Translations under genes and position numbers: made by a program
In this document: positions 14,630 to 23,437 of the stretch, one piece after another
How the letters are laid out: the number at the start of each line of letters is the position of its first letter
How positions within the stretch are numbered: the stretch's first letter is position 1
DNA from: Streptomyces tailanensis
GTDB lineage: Bacteria > Actinomycetota > Actinomycetes > Streptomycetales > Streptomycetaceae
DNA length: 64,000 nucleotides
Direction: 5' to 3'
NCBI RefSeq assembly: GCF_008386495.1
Contig: NZ_VTHJ01000014.1
Coordinates: 86,470-150,469, forward strand
The notes under the pieces: generated by a model
Database searches by the model: none
What the model saw: the letters and a program-made list of their open reading frames with translations, nothing else
Told to the model about the DNA's origin: nothing

Positions 14630-17213
14630 TCGCGCTCCCGTTGTTCGATACGTTCAGCAACGCCCGGCCCACCTGCGGGAATTCCCCCTTCGGGTGAGCG
14701 CGGAAGAGGGTTTCCGTGCCGAAGAGGACCGCGTTCGGGTCGCTGACCACGGATGCCTGCCCCGCCGCCGCTGCCGGGCCGCCGGTGCCGTCGTCCAGGG
14801 GGCGCCAGTGGCCGGAGACGAGCGGGTTGCCGGTGCCGTACGACTGCTCGACGGTGACCTCGGGGCCGAGGTCGGTGAACCAGACGGGCGCGTAGACGAA
14901 GCCATGGTCGGGCGCTCCGCCGGTGACGGCGCCATCACCCGAATTCACCACGCGGACCACGCCGTTGGCGTCCCCGTTGCCTTCCACCGCGGTCGCCTTC
15001 AGCAGTCCCGTGGCGGTGCTCAGTGCGGCCCCGGTCGTGCCCCGGCCGACCAGTCCGTGGGTGGTGAGGAAGCCGGTCAGGGCCGTACGGGCGGACGTGT
15101 TCAGACCGCCGTACGACAGTCCGGACGACACGAACAGCACATCGGCCTTGGACCAGTCGAAGCCCGCGTTGAGGATCGCGGTCGACACCGGGACGACGTC
15201 GAAGTTCATCTCCCGCAGAGCGAACAGTTCGCCTGCCGTGACGGCGGCGGCGACGCGGACGTGGTGGAGGGGGGTGCCTTTGACGGTCGTCGTCGCGTCG
15301 AAGGCCACGTCGTACGACCTGGCGAGTGCCTCGGCCTTCCGCCGCGCCGAGGACGGCACGAGGGCACTTCCGTCGGCCGCCTGCCGTACCGAAACCCCGT
15401 CGCTCAGAAGAGAGTTGAGCGCGGCGATCTCCTGCGGGGAGTCGAGGCGGAGGCGTAGATCGCCGCGCGGGGCCACGTAGCCGACGCGGGCCGCCGCCGT
15501 CACCGGGCGTGCGGGGACGGCCGACAGCCGGCCGCTCTCGACCTCCACCACGCTCGCGCCCCACAGCCGCCCGAGGCTCCAGCCGGAGATGTCGTACATC
15601 ACCGAGACCTTGTCGCTGATGTCCCGCCCGTCGGCCAGCAGGACGTTGGTCAGGCCGCGCTTGGGCTGGCGCATGTCGACGACGTACGAGCCCCTCGCGT
15701 ACGCGCGTCCGCCGAGCCGGAAGGAGTGGGTCGCGCGGGTGACGCGTACGTCGTTGGCGAGCAGGTGGTCGACGAGGCGCGCGGCGGCCGTGGCGGACCG
15801 CTGGGCGGTGCCGGCCGGGATGACGTACGCGCGCGGGAACTCGGTCGTGTAGACGTCCTCGGGGCCGATGCCGGGCACGCCGGGGACGGTCTCCTCGGAG
15901 ACCGGGACCTGGGCGGCGCCCGTGGCACCGCGCCGGAAGACCTCGATCTGGTCGGCGATGAGGGAAGTTCGCTTCTGCCGCACGAAGTCGAGGGTCGCGT
16001 CCATGGTGGCGCCCGCCACGTCCACGTTGATCGCGGACCGGCGGCGCAGTTCGCTCACCGGCAGCGACTCGTACGCCGCGTTGTTGACCTGGAGCGGTAT
16101 CTCCACGGTGTGCGCGGCGACCGTGCCGTGGAAGGCCGCGTACTGCGGGGTGAAGATCGGCGGCCAGTCGTCCCAGCCCTCCGCCGAGTCGCGGAAGGGG
16201 ATCTGGACCGGGTCGACGCCGTCCTTCTCGGGCGTGTAGCCGAGGCCGTTGACGGCGGACTCCATGCCGAGGGCGTTGGCGTAGGTGTTCTTGAGGAAGA
16301 GGTCGTACTCGTAGTTCTCGCCGTGCGGGGGAGTGGTCGGCTCGATGAGGGTGCCGTTGACGTACCCGTGCAGGTCGAGCATGACGGCCGGCTGCTTGTC
16401 GATCTGGATCTGCCGCATCGCGCGTACCTCGGGCTGCGAGGCGGTCACGAAGTCCCGGTTCATGTCGAAGCCGCCTGCGTTCGTCCGCGTGCCCGCGACA
16501 CGGCCGTCCGGGTTGGCGGTGATGTTGAAGTACAGCCGGGAGTGGGCGAGGAGGTCCTTCGTCTTCGTGTCGCTCGCGGTGGCGAGCCGCTCGATGAGCT
16601 TCAGGGCCGCGTCCGTGCCCTCCCACTCGTTGCCGTGGATGTTGTTGTTGAAGAAGACGGGTGTTTTGTACTTCTGCTTGACCGCCGGGTCCTTGGCCGC
16701 CAACTGCGGGGCGGATTCGATGAGTTCGCGCATACGCGCCTGGTCGCGGGCCTGCCGTGCGGTCTCCGGGGCGGTCACGGTGACGAGGTAGAGCCGGTGG
16801 CCGCCCGCCGAGCGCCCGGCGATCTCGACGCTCACCCGGTCGCCGAGCGTCTGGAGGGCGTTCAGCTTCGGCGCGATGGCGTGGTACGGGGTGAGGCCGA
16901 GCTTGAGGGACTTGTCGGTGGGGTTCTCCGGGTCGGGGGAGAGGATCTGTTCGCGGGGGTAGCCGCGACTGGAATCGGCCGTGTCGGCGAGGTCGGCGAC
17001 CGGTGCCGTGAGGGCTCGCTGGGCCGCGCTCGCCGGGGCCTTGGCGGCGCCCTGCGGCAGCGCGGAGCCCTCGCGGACGGGGGGTTTCGGGTCGGCGCCC
17101 GCGGGGTGCGGGGCGATCAGGAGCGATCCTGCGGTGACAGTGACGGCGGCAAGGCTGAACAGTGCGGATCTGCTGAACAGTGCGGATCTCGGGCCGGGTC
17201 TCGGCGGACGCAC
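14619..17213 (-). CDS. Secreted M14-family zinc carboxypeptidase
   Basis: An 864-residue exported metallopeptidase. The GTG at 17213 follows a strong AGGAGGTAGC. A signal peptide contains a duplicated SALFSR segment, then LAAVTVTAGSLLIAPHPAGA. The catalytic domain (about residues 70-390) has the zinc motif NIHGNEWEG (HxxE), the arginine-containing FNITANPDGR and FDMNRDF, and HTVEIPLQ late in the fold. The long C-terminal half (about 450 residues) has no motif I recognise. It would trim extracellular peptides. It is cotranscribed with the serine hydrolase downstream. Confidence 0.9.
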   Translation of the reverse strand: MRPPRPGPRSALFSRSALFSLAAVTVTAGSLLIAPHPAGADPKPPVREGSALPQGAAKAPASAAQRALTAPVADLADTADSSRGYPREQILSPDPENPTDKSLKLGLTPYHAIAPKLNALQTLGDRVSVEIAGRSAGGHRLYLVTVTAPETARQARDQARMRELIESAPQLAAKDPAVKQKYKTPVFFNNNIHGNEWEGTDAALKLIERLATASDTKTKDLLAHSRLYFNITANPDGRVAGTRTNAGGFDMNRDFVTASQPEVRAMRQIQIDKQPAVMLDLHGYVNGTLIEPTTPPHGENYEYDLFLKNTYANALGMESAVNGLGYTPEKDGVDPVQIPFRDSAEGWDDWPPIFTPQYAAFHGTVAAHTVEIPLQVNNAAYESLPVSELRRRSAINVDVAGATMDATLDFVRQKRTSLIADQIEVFRRGATGAAQVPVSEETVPGVPGIGPEDVYTTEFPRAYVIPAGTAQRSATAAARLVDHLLANDVRVTRATHSFRLGGRAYARGSYVVDMRQPKRGLTNVLLADGRDISDKVSVMYDISGWSLGRLWGASVVEVESGRLSAVPARPVTAAARVGYVAPRGDLRLRLDSPQEIAALNSLLSDGVSVRQAADGSALVPSSARRKAEALARSYDVAFDATTTVKGTPLHHVRVAAAVTAGELFALREMNFDVVPVSTAILNAGFDWSKADVLFVSSGLSYGGLNTSARTALTGFLTTHGLVGRGTTGAALSTATGLLKATAVEGNGDANGVVRVVNSGDGAVTGGAPDHGFVYAPVWFTDLGPEVTVEQSYGTGNPLVSGHWRPLDDGTGGPAAAAGQASVVSDPNAVLFGTETLFRAHPKGEFPQVGRALLNVSNNGSANDR
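17155..17190. repeat. 18-nt tandem duplication in the signal-peptide codons
   Basis: Two adjacent copies of an 18-nt unit (ctgaacagtgcggatct plus g or c) differ only at the last base. In the M14 peptidase they encode RSALFS twice, lengthening the signal peptide by six residues. Confidence 0.85.
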
Positions 17214-17247
17214 GCTACCTCCTGGAGTGGGGTTCCTCGGATGTGCC

Positions 17248-17305
17248 GGTGCCAGTGCGAGTACGGGTGCCAGTGCGGGGGTGCGGGGGTGCGGGTGCCA
17301 GTGCG
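17248..17305. repeat. Three copies of GGTGCCAGTGCG in the M14 peptidase leader
   Basis: The 12-mer occurs at 17248-17259, 17266-17277 and 17294-17305 within a low-complexity GTGCG-rich stretch upstream of the peptidase start. It may be slippage-prone or regulatory; no function is known. Confidence 0.7.
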
Positions 17306-17320
17306 AGGGCGGATACGGAT

Positions 17321-17358
17321 GTAGACCACGTGCGGTCGACCACAGGTGGTCTACCTGT
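17321..17358. promoter_or_regulatory. Nested inverted repeats between divergent genes
   Basis: GTAGACCAC (17321-17329) and GTGGTCTAC (17346-17354) are perfect inverted arms 16 nt apart. The right half also forms ACAGGT-ggtct-ACCTGT. TGGTCTAC resembles a GntR/DasR half site, but the full DasR consensus is absent. The site lies between the M14 peptidase and the kinase-like gene. Confidence 0.4.
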
Positions 17359-17466
17359 TCGACTCCTGGGCAACAAGAGGGCGCCACCGTCACGAGCGCC
17401 TCGAACGGCCCCGATCCCGACGCTGATTACGTCCCGTGAGCCGCCTCCAGGTGCTACGCATCAGCG

Positions 17467-18534
17467 GTGAACTCTTCCGACATGTCACGCGGTGCGCGTC
17501 TGACCGCCCACGGCGCCGTCTCCACCGCCCTCGCCCTGCACAGCGACCACGCCCTGGCTGAACTCCTCGACACGGCCGCCCCGCTCGGCACCGGTATCGG
17601 CGGCAAGTCAGCGTTGCTGGAGGTCGCCGGAACCCCGGTCTTCGTCAAACGCGTGCCCCTCACAGACCCGGAGCGGCGCCCGGAACACGTCCACTCCACG
17701 GCGAACCTCTTCGGCCTTCCCCTCTACTGCCATTACGGCATCGGCGGCCCCGGCTTCGGCGTATGGCGGGAGCTCGCCGTCCACACGATGACGACGAACT
17801 GGGCGCTGGCGGGGGCGTACGACGGCTTCCCACTCATGTACCACTGGCGGGTGGTGCCGGACTCCACGCCCCTCCCCGAGGAACTGGCCGACATCGAACG
17901 CGTCGTCGCCTTCTGGGGCGGCGGACCCCACGTACGCGACCGCATCGAGGCCCTCCAGAAGTCCTCCGCGAGTGTCGCGCTGTTCCTGGAGTACATCCCG
18001 CGCAACCTCCACCAGTGGCTGGGCGAACGCACCGCCGCCGGTGCCGAGGCGGCCGACCGGGCCTGCGCCATGGTGGAGAGCGAGCTGGCGGCCGGACTCT
18101 CGTTCATGAACAGCCGGGGCCTGCTGCACTTCGACGCCCACTTCCAGAACATCCTGACCGACGGCCACCGCCTCTACTTCACCGACTACGGCCTCTCCTT
18201 CTCCTCCCGCTTCGACCTGTCCCCGCAGGAGAAGGCATTCTTCGACCGCCACCGCTCCTACGACCGCTGCTACGCCCTCAACCACCTGGTGAACTGGCTG
18301 GTCGCCGACCTTTACGGCTGCGGACCGGACAAGCGCGAGGAACGCGAGACCCGGATACGCGCGTACGGCCGGGGCGAGCGCCCCACCGGCATCCCCGACA
18401 CCGCTGAGGCGATCATCACCCGCCACGCCCCGCTCGCCACGGTGATGGCGGACTTCTTCCGCCGCCTCAGAGGCGAGAGCAGGCAGACGCCGTATCCCGT
18501 GGACGCGCTTCGCCGGCTCGATCTCTCGGCCTAA
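17467..18534 (+). CDS. Protein-kinase-fold phosphotransferase-like protein
   Basis: A 355-residue protein of the kinase/aminoglycoside-phosphotransferase superfamily. VFVKRVPL carries the likely ATP-contacting Lys, LLHFDAHFQNIL matches the catalytic HxDxxxxN loop, and FTDYGLS is a DFG-like metal site. The glycine-rich loop may be PLGTGIGGKSALL. No membrane helix is present. The start (GTG 17467) lacks a clear ribosome site; ATG 17482 is an alternative. The substrate, protein or small molecule, is unknown. The TetR operator starts 10 nt after its stop. Confidence 0.75.
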   Translation: MNSSDMSRGARLTAHGAVSTALALHSDHALAELLDTAAPLGTGIGGKSALLEVAGTPVFVKRVPLTDPERRPEHVHSTANLFGLPLYCHYGIGGPGFGVWRELAVHTMTTNWALAGAYDGFPLMYHWRVVPDSTPLPEELADIERVVAFWGGGPHVRDRIEALQKSSASVALFLEYIPRNLHQWLGERTAAGAEAADRACAMVESELAAGLSFMNSRGLLHFDAHFQNILTDGHRLYFTDYGLSFSSRFDLSPQEKAFFDRHRSYDRCYALNHLVNWLVADLYGCGPDKREERETRIRAYGRGERPTGIPDTAEAIITRHAPLATVMADFFRRLRGESRQTPYPVDALRRLDLSA

Positions 18535-18543
18535 AGATGAGTG

Positions 18544-18572
18544 GCAGTTGCCTAAAGGCTTTAGGTAACTGC
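18544..18572 (+). promoter_or_regulatory. TetR operator-like palindrome
   Basis: GCAGTTGCCTAAA (18544-18556) and TTTAGGTAACTGC (18560-18572) are 13-bp inverted arms with one mismatch around GGC. The site sits 32 nt before the TetR start over promoter-like TTGCCT and CACAAT hexamers, so autoregulation is likely. Confidence 0.72.
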
Positions 18573-18603
18573 ACAATCGACATCGGCGAGCGAAAGGATG
18601 GTC

Positions 18604-19182
18604 ATGTCACGCGTAGGGCTCACCCCGGAACGCCTGGCGCAGGCGGGCGCGGAGCTGGCCGACGAGATCGGCTTCGACGCGGTGACCGTCTCGGAGGTCG
18701 CCCGGCGGTTCGACGTCAAGGTCGCGAGTCTGTACTCCCATGTGAAGAACTCTCAGGACCTCAGGACCCGTATCGCCCTGCTGGCCCTGGAGGAACTCGC
18801 CGACCGGGGCGCCACCGCGCTCGCGGGGCGGGCCGGGAAGGACGCCCTCGCCGCCCTGGCGAACGTCTACCGCGACTACGCCCGCGAGCACCCCGGCCGC
18901 TATGACGCGGCCCGGCTGAAGCTGGACCCGGAGTCGGCGGCCGCGAGCGCCGGCGGCAGGCACTCCCGGATGACGCGGGCGATCCTGCGCGGCTACGACC
19001 TCGCCGAACCCGACCAGACCCACGCGGTCCGGCTGCTGGGCAGCGTCTTCCACGGCTACGTGAGCCTGGAGTCGGCGGGCGGCTTCAGCCACAGCGCCCC
19101 CGACCCGCAGGAGAGCTGGGAGCGGATCCTCGACGCTCTCGACGCCCTGCTGCGCAACTGGCCCGCCGACCAACAAGGTTGA
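18604..19182 (+). CDS. TetR-family transcriptional regulator
   Basis: A 192-residue repressor. ATG 18604 has GAAAGGA 5 nt upstream and is preferred over ATG 18598, which overlaps that site. The HTH is VTVSEVARRFDVKVASLYSHVKN. The ligand domain carries YVSLESAGGF near its end, as in a TetR subgroup with a C-terminal WHG-type domain. The SGNH hydrolase starts 4 nt after its stop, so they form an operon controlled by the palindrome at 18544-18572. Confidence 0.9.
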   Translation: MSRVGLTPERLAQAGAELADEIGFDAVTVSEVARRFDVKVASLYSHVKNSQDLRTRIALLALEELADRGATALAGRAGKDALAALANVYRDYAREHPGRYDAARLKLDPESAAASAGGRHSRMTRAILRGYDLAEPDQTHAVRLLGSVFHGYVSLESAGGFSHSAPDPQESWERILDALDALLRNWPADQQG

Positions 19183-19186
19183 GGTC

Positions 19187-20398
19187 ATGGACACCACACC
19201 CGACTGGATCACCACCCCCATCACCGCCGACCTCCTGCGCGGCGCCCTCGACATCGAGCGCACCGAGCACGGCGTCCTCCCGCACCGGCTGCCCGCCCGG
19301 GCCCGCGCCCAGTGCACCGACCCGCAACTGGCCATGGCCGAGGCCCAGCCCTCGGGCGTACGACTGGTCTTCCGTACCCGGGCCACCGCCGTCGAACTCG
19401 ACACCCTGCCCACCAAACGTGCCTACGTCGGCGCCCCGCCCCGCCCCGACGGCCTGTACGAACTCCTTGTCGACGGCCGTCCGGCAGGCCGGGCGAGCGT
19501 GCCCGGCGGCAACACCGTGACCATCGACATGACCACCGGCACCGTCGAGAGTCGACCGGGCACACCCGGCACCCTCCGCTTCGCGGACCTGCCCGACGCC
19601 CTCAAGACCGTCGAGATCTGGCTCCCGCACAACGAGACCACCGAACTCGTCGCCCTGCGCACCGACGCCCCCGTGGAGCCCGCCGAACCGGACCCGGACC
19701 GCAAGGTGTGGCTGCACCACGGCAGTTCGATCAGCCACGGCTCCGACGCCGCCGGCCCCACGACCACCTGGCCGGCCTTCGCGGCCTCTCTCGGCGGCGT
19801 CGAACTGATCAACCTCGGCTTCAGCGGCAGCGCCCTGCTCGACCCCTTCACCGCCCGCGCCATGCGCGACACCCCCGCCGACCTGATCAGCGTCAAGATC
19901 GGGATCAACGTCGTCAACCACGACGTGATGCGCCTGCGCGCCTTCACACCCGCCGTCCACGGCTTCCTCGACACCCTCCGCGACGGCCACCCCACCACAC
20001 CCCTCCTGGTCGTCTCGCCCCTCCTGTGCCCCATCCACGAGGACACCCCCGGCCCCTGCGCCCCGGACTTCACCGACATCGCCGAAGGCCGCCTGCGCTT
20101 CCGCGCGCTGGGCGACCCGGCGGAGAGCGCGACCGGGAAGCTCACCCTCCGGATCATCCGGGACGAACTCAGCCGCATCGTGGCCCAGCGCGCCACCGAC
20201 GACCCCCACCTCCACTACCTCGACGGCCGCGCCCTCTACGGCGAGCCCGACGCCACCACCCTCCCCCTCCCCGACGACCTCCACCCCGACGCCGCGACCC
20301 ACCGCCACATCGGCGAACGCTTCGCCGAACTCGCCTTCACCGCCAGGAACGGTGCCTTCGCAAACCCGGTCGGCGCCGTTGTCGGTCCCCCTCGATAG
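19187..20398 (+). CDS. SGNH/GDSL-type esterase
   Basis: A 403-residue protein with no signal peptide. An N-terminal beta-rich domain (about 1-170) precedes an SGNH hydrolase. Block I is HHGSSISHG (Ser nucleophile), block II NLGFSGSALLD, block III KIGINVVNHD and block V DDLHPDAATH (Asp/His). It is probably a carbohydrate or lipid esterase, cotranscribed with the TetR regulator. The family commonly deacetylates sugars; the substrate here is not visible. Confidence 0.88.
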   Translation: MDTTPDWITTPITADLLRGALDIERTEHGVLPHRLPARARAQCTDPQLAMAEAQPSGVRLVFRTRATAVELDTLPTKRAYVGAPPRPDGLYELLVDGRPAGRASVPGGNTVTIDMTTGTVESRPGTPGTLRFADLPDALKTVEIWLPHNETTELVALRTDAPVEPAEPDPDRKVWLHHGSSISHGSDAAGPTTTWPAFAASLGGVELINLGFSGSALLDPFTARAMRDTPADLISVKIGINVVNHDVMRLRAFTPAVHGFLDTLRDGHPTTPLLVVSPLLCPIHEDTPGPCAPDFTDIAEGRLRFRALGDPAESATGKLTLRIIRDELSRIVAQRATDDPHLHYLDGRALYGEPDATTLPLPDDLHPDAATHRHIGERFAELAFTARNGAFANPVGAVVGPPR

Positions 20399-20408
20399 GG
20401 TTCGTCCC

Positions 20409-21224
20409 ATGAGCGATCTGGGGACGGGCTTCAAGTACCTGCTACGAGGACAGCGCTGGGTGGCCCAGCACGGCAAGCAGTACGGCTTCGGCCTGATCCC
20501 GGGCCTGATCACGATGGTCCTCTACCTGGGCGCCCTGGTCGCACTGGCCGTGTGGGCCCCGGACTTCGTCACCTGGGCCACGCCCTTCGCGGACGACTGG
20601 TCGAGCCCCTGGCTGGGCCTCTTCCGCGGTTTCCTCATCGCCGTCCTGTTCGCCCTGGCCCTCCTCCTCGCGGTCATCACCTTCACGGCCGTGACCCTCC
20701 TCATCGGCCAGCCCTTCTACGAGAACCTCTCCGAGAAGGTCGACCGCGACGTCTCACCCGACGGCACGGCCCCGGAGTCCGGCCTGCCGCTCGGGCGGGA
20801 GCTGTGGCTCTCGGCCCGGGACAGCCTCCGTATCGTCATACGGGCGGCTCTGTGGGGCGTGTTGCTCTTCGCGCTCGGTTTCGTGCCCTTCATCGGCCAG
20901 ACGGTCGTCCCGGTGGTCGGCGTCTTTGTCACCGGCTTCTTCCTGACCGAGGAGCTGACGGCGGTCGCCCTCCAGCGCCGCCGCGTCGAACTCCGCGACC
21001 GCCTCGCCCTCCTGCGCTCCCGCAAGACACTGATCTGGGGCTTCGGCACGCCCCTCGGCCTCGCCTTCCTCGTCCCCTTCGTCGCCGTCTTCCTCATGCC
21101 CGGCGCGGTCGCGGGCGCCACGCTCATGGCCCGCGACCTGCTGGGCGAGGAGACGAACGACGAGGACGAGACCCCGGCTCAGGGCCCGGCCAACCCCATG
21201 TTCGTCAAGCCGCGGACTCCGTAG
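20409..21224 (+). CDS. EI24-domain integral membrane protein
   Basis: A 271-residue membrane protein. Four or more hydrophobic helices are evident (GLIPGLITMVLYLGALVAL; GFLIAVLFALALLLAVITF; FIGQTVVPVVGVFVTGFF; LGLAFLVPFVAVFLMPG). The order and the IGQPFYENLSEKVDRDV loop match the EI24/CysZ-like family. CysZ relatives carry sulfate, but most actinobacterial members are uncharacterised. Its last 20 nt overlap the convergent peptidase-like gene tail to tail. Confidence 0.85.
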   Translation: MSDLGTGFKYLLRGQRWVAQHGKQYGFGLIPGLITMVLYLGALVALAVWAPDFVTWATPFADDWSSPWLGLFRGFLIAVLFALALLLAVITFTAVTLLIGQPFYENLSEKVDRDVSPDGTAPESGLPLGRELWLSARDSLRIVIRAALWGVLLFALGFVPFIGQTVVPVVGVFVTGFFLTEELTAVALQRRRVELRDRLALLRSRKTLIWGFGTPLGLAFLVPFVAVFLMPGAVAGATLMARDLLGEETNDEDETPAQGPANPMFVKPRTP

Positions 21225-22530
21225 CACTGGCGTCGAGCGCCACCGTCACGATCGCCCGCACCTGCGCGATGATGTCCAGCCGGTTCCGTACGAACTCCGG
21301 ATCCGTCACCGCCCCGGTCGCCGGATCCGTGTTGCCGGCCCCGAACTGCAGCACGGGTGTGTGCACATGCCCGCCCGGCAGCGTGTCGTGCAACCCCAGC
21401 CGGTCGCGCAGCAGCGTCGCCCGGTAGGCGATCTCGTTGGACAGGTAGTCACCGCCGCCCCCGGCCCGGGCGGTCGAGCCCGGGGTCGGCCCCTGCGGCC
21501 GTACGACCGCCGCGGTACCGCCCGCCGGGATCTCGGTCACGCTCGTGTTGTCGTACACGGGGAAACGTCCCGTGCTCGCGCCGACGATCGCCTCGTACGG
21601 CAAGGTCGTCGACGTCCACTGCGGCTGCGAGGCGGGGCCGGTGACCGGGATGGTCCCGGTCCGCCCGACGTTGTCGTTGTCGGCGAAGCCGCCGCGCCAG
21701 GCCCCGTTGGTCCGCTCGATGTCGAAGCGGCCGACCCGCCCCTGGCTGACGGTCGCGAAGAGGTCCACGTGGGGCAACTGCCGCCGGAGCGTGCGTTCGA
21801 CGGTCCCGTCCGTGAAGTCCTGCCAGCGCACGGGGAAGACGGCGGTCTCGATACGCGCCGGCCCGTCGGCGGTCTGGATCACCGTCCCGTCGAGGGCGAG
21901 AGCCGTGGCCCCGGAAGGATTGGAGATCCGGACATCCCGGTCCAGCGTGAACGGATCGAACCCGGTGACAAGCACCCGCTTCAGCCCCTTGCCCCCGCCG
22001 GAGCCTGAATACCGGATGTCGTCCTGCCCCCGCGAAGCACGCTCCAACGCGCCCAGCAGAGCAGCCCGTTGCCGATCCGACAACCCGAACCGGGGCTCCC
22101 ACCCCCGCACTTCCCGAGTCATCCCCAACCGAGCCCAGTACAACGGCCGATCATCATCCCGACTCAGGCCCACCCGTCGCCCGCCACCACCCGTCCAAGG
22201 AAGCGCTTCGCGCTTTTCATATTCCACCGGCCCACGCCCCTGCGCCCGCTCCACCGCCCGCGTCCACAACCGCGCCCCCTCCCGCACGACAATCCGCTCG
22301 GCCTGCGCATACGACCGCGCCCCACCCAGCGCCCGCGCCAACTCCGCCGCCACGCTGTCGAATCCGGAACGCCGAAGAATCTCCTGAGGCGCGGCCCGAT
22401 CGAGCCGCCGCTCCTCGACGGTAAAGGCCACCGCCGAAGTGGCGGCGGCCGGGGAAGCCACGAGGCCGGCCACCAGGCCGGCCGACAGTCCGAGTACTAC
22501 GGGCATGGCGAGCCGAACACGTATGGGCAT
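21205..22530 (-). CDS. Secreted pyroglutamyl-peptidase-like protein with Cys-to-Ser replacement
   Basis: A 441-residue exported protein starting at ATG 22530 (signal sequence LAMPVVLGLSAGLVAGLVASPAAA cleaved after Ala-rich end). An actinobacterial N-terminal region of about 180 residues precedes a peptidase C15 fold (VLVTGFDPF; SNPSGATALALDG; GHVHTP with the likely catalytic His). The family's catalytic Cys lies in a F-V-C-N-H/Y motif; here the equivalent reads DYLSNEIAY, codon TCC, so a Ser stands there. It may be inactive or use Ser. Its 3' end overlaps the EI24 gene by 20 nt. Confidence 0.8.
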   Translation of the reverse strand: MPIRVRLAMPVVLGLSAGLVAGLVASPAAATSAVAFTVEERRLDRAAPQEILRRSGFDSVAAELARALGGARSYAQAERIVVREGARLWTRAVERAQGRGPVEYEKREALPWTGGGGRRVGLSRDDDRPLYWARLGMTREVRGWEPRFGLSDRQRAALLGALERASRGQDDIRYSGSGGGKGLKRVLVTGFDPFTLDRDVRISNPSGATALALDGTVIQTADGPARIETAVFPVRWQDFTDGTVERTLRRQLPHVDLFATVSQGRVGRFDIERTNGAWRGGFADNDNVGRTGTIPVTGPASQPQWTSTTLPYEAIVGASTGRFPVYDNTSVTEIPAGGTAAVVRPQGPTPGSTARAGGGGDYLSNEIAYRATLLRDRLGLHDTLPGGHVHTPVLQFGAGNTDPATGAVTDPEFVRNRLDIIAQVRAIVTVALDASATESAA

Positions 22531-22742
22531 CAAGGAAGTTCGGTCCTTCCGTCACTGTGGGGGTGTCGCCGGACGGCGGCAAGTATTCCGTGACACCCGA
22601 GGCATACGCCATCCACAGAGCCCTCTGGTAGCTGCGGGCAGTCGTGCCGCTGGGGCGATGGGGGAGGGTGGGCGCAGCGGCACCCGGCCGGCGCCGGTGA
22701 GCGAAACCAACCCCCGCTCAGCCCCAACCGCCGGGCAACCAG

Positions 22743-23318
22743 TCAGCCCCGGCCCGCGCCCCCGCCCTCCCCGAGCAACGTCAAGAAGTCCCGAAACGCC
22801 CCCGGCATATCAACCCCCTCCGGATCCAGCAGCCACTGGTACTGCAACCCGTCCATCACAGCCACCAGCAACGGAGCCGCCCGCTCGGGTGTCAGCCCAT
22901 TCGGCAGCCGCTCCCCGTACTCGGCCCGCAGCACCTCCGCCATGGTCGCCCGCACCCTCCCGTACCGCTCGGTGAAGTACTCCCGCACGGGATGCCCCTC
23001 GGTGACACTCTCACCCAGCAGCGCCGAAAAGGTCTGGATGATCCCGGGCCGCATGGCGTTGTACTCCACCAGCGAGGCAAGCAGATCCACCCGCCACGTC
23101 GTATCCGGCACGGCATCCCACTGATCCCGCTCCTTGAGCACGGCGACGAGCAGCGCCTCCTTCGTGGGGAAGTAATGAAGCAACCCCTGCTGGGTGAGCC
23201 CCACCCGCTCCGCGACCGCGGCCAGGCTCGCCCCGCGATAACCACGCTCGGCGATCACCGCCAGTGCGGCCCGCACGATCTCCGCGCGCCGTTCCTCACT
23301 TCTGGTCCTGGCCGTCAT
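22743..23318 (-). CDS. TetR-family transcriptional regulator
   Basis: A 191-residue repressor starting at ATG 23318 (GGTGGC upstream). The HTH is canonical (ASLAAVAERVGLTQQGLLHYFPTKEALL), and the C-terminal domain resembles the BetI-type TetR group. It is divergent from the broken GH3 beta-glucosidase gene 119 nt away, so it probably controlled that gene. No clear palindrome was identified in the gap. Confidence 0.9.
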   Translation of the reverse strand: MTARTRSEERRAEIVRAALAVIAERGYRGASLAAVAERVGLTQQGLLHYFPTKEALLVAVLKERDQWDAVPDTTWRVDLLASLVEYNAMRPGIIQTFSALLGESVTEGHPVREYFTERYGRVRATMAEVLRAEYGERLPNGLTPERAAPLLVAVMDGLQYQWLLDPEGVDMPGAFRDFLTLLGEGGGAGRG

Positions 23319-23437
23319 GGCGCCACCGTACGACATGCACCGCCACCCACTATTACGGAAACATAACGAAACCTACCCATCTACTGGTGACACGTGCAGG
23401 ATGGAGAGGCCCAGGCTTTCGACGAGGAGGTGCCGCA

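Noticed and set aside
17342..17358. DasR-type site (TGGTCTAC) upstream of the M14 peptidase
   Set aside because: Only half of the consensus TGGTCTAGACCA is present and there is no amino-sugar gene nearby, so it is kept only as a generic inverted repeat.
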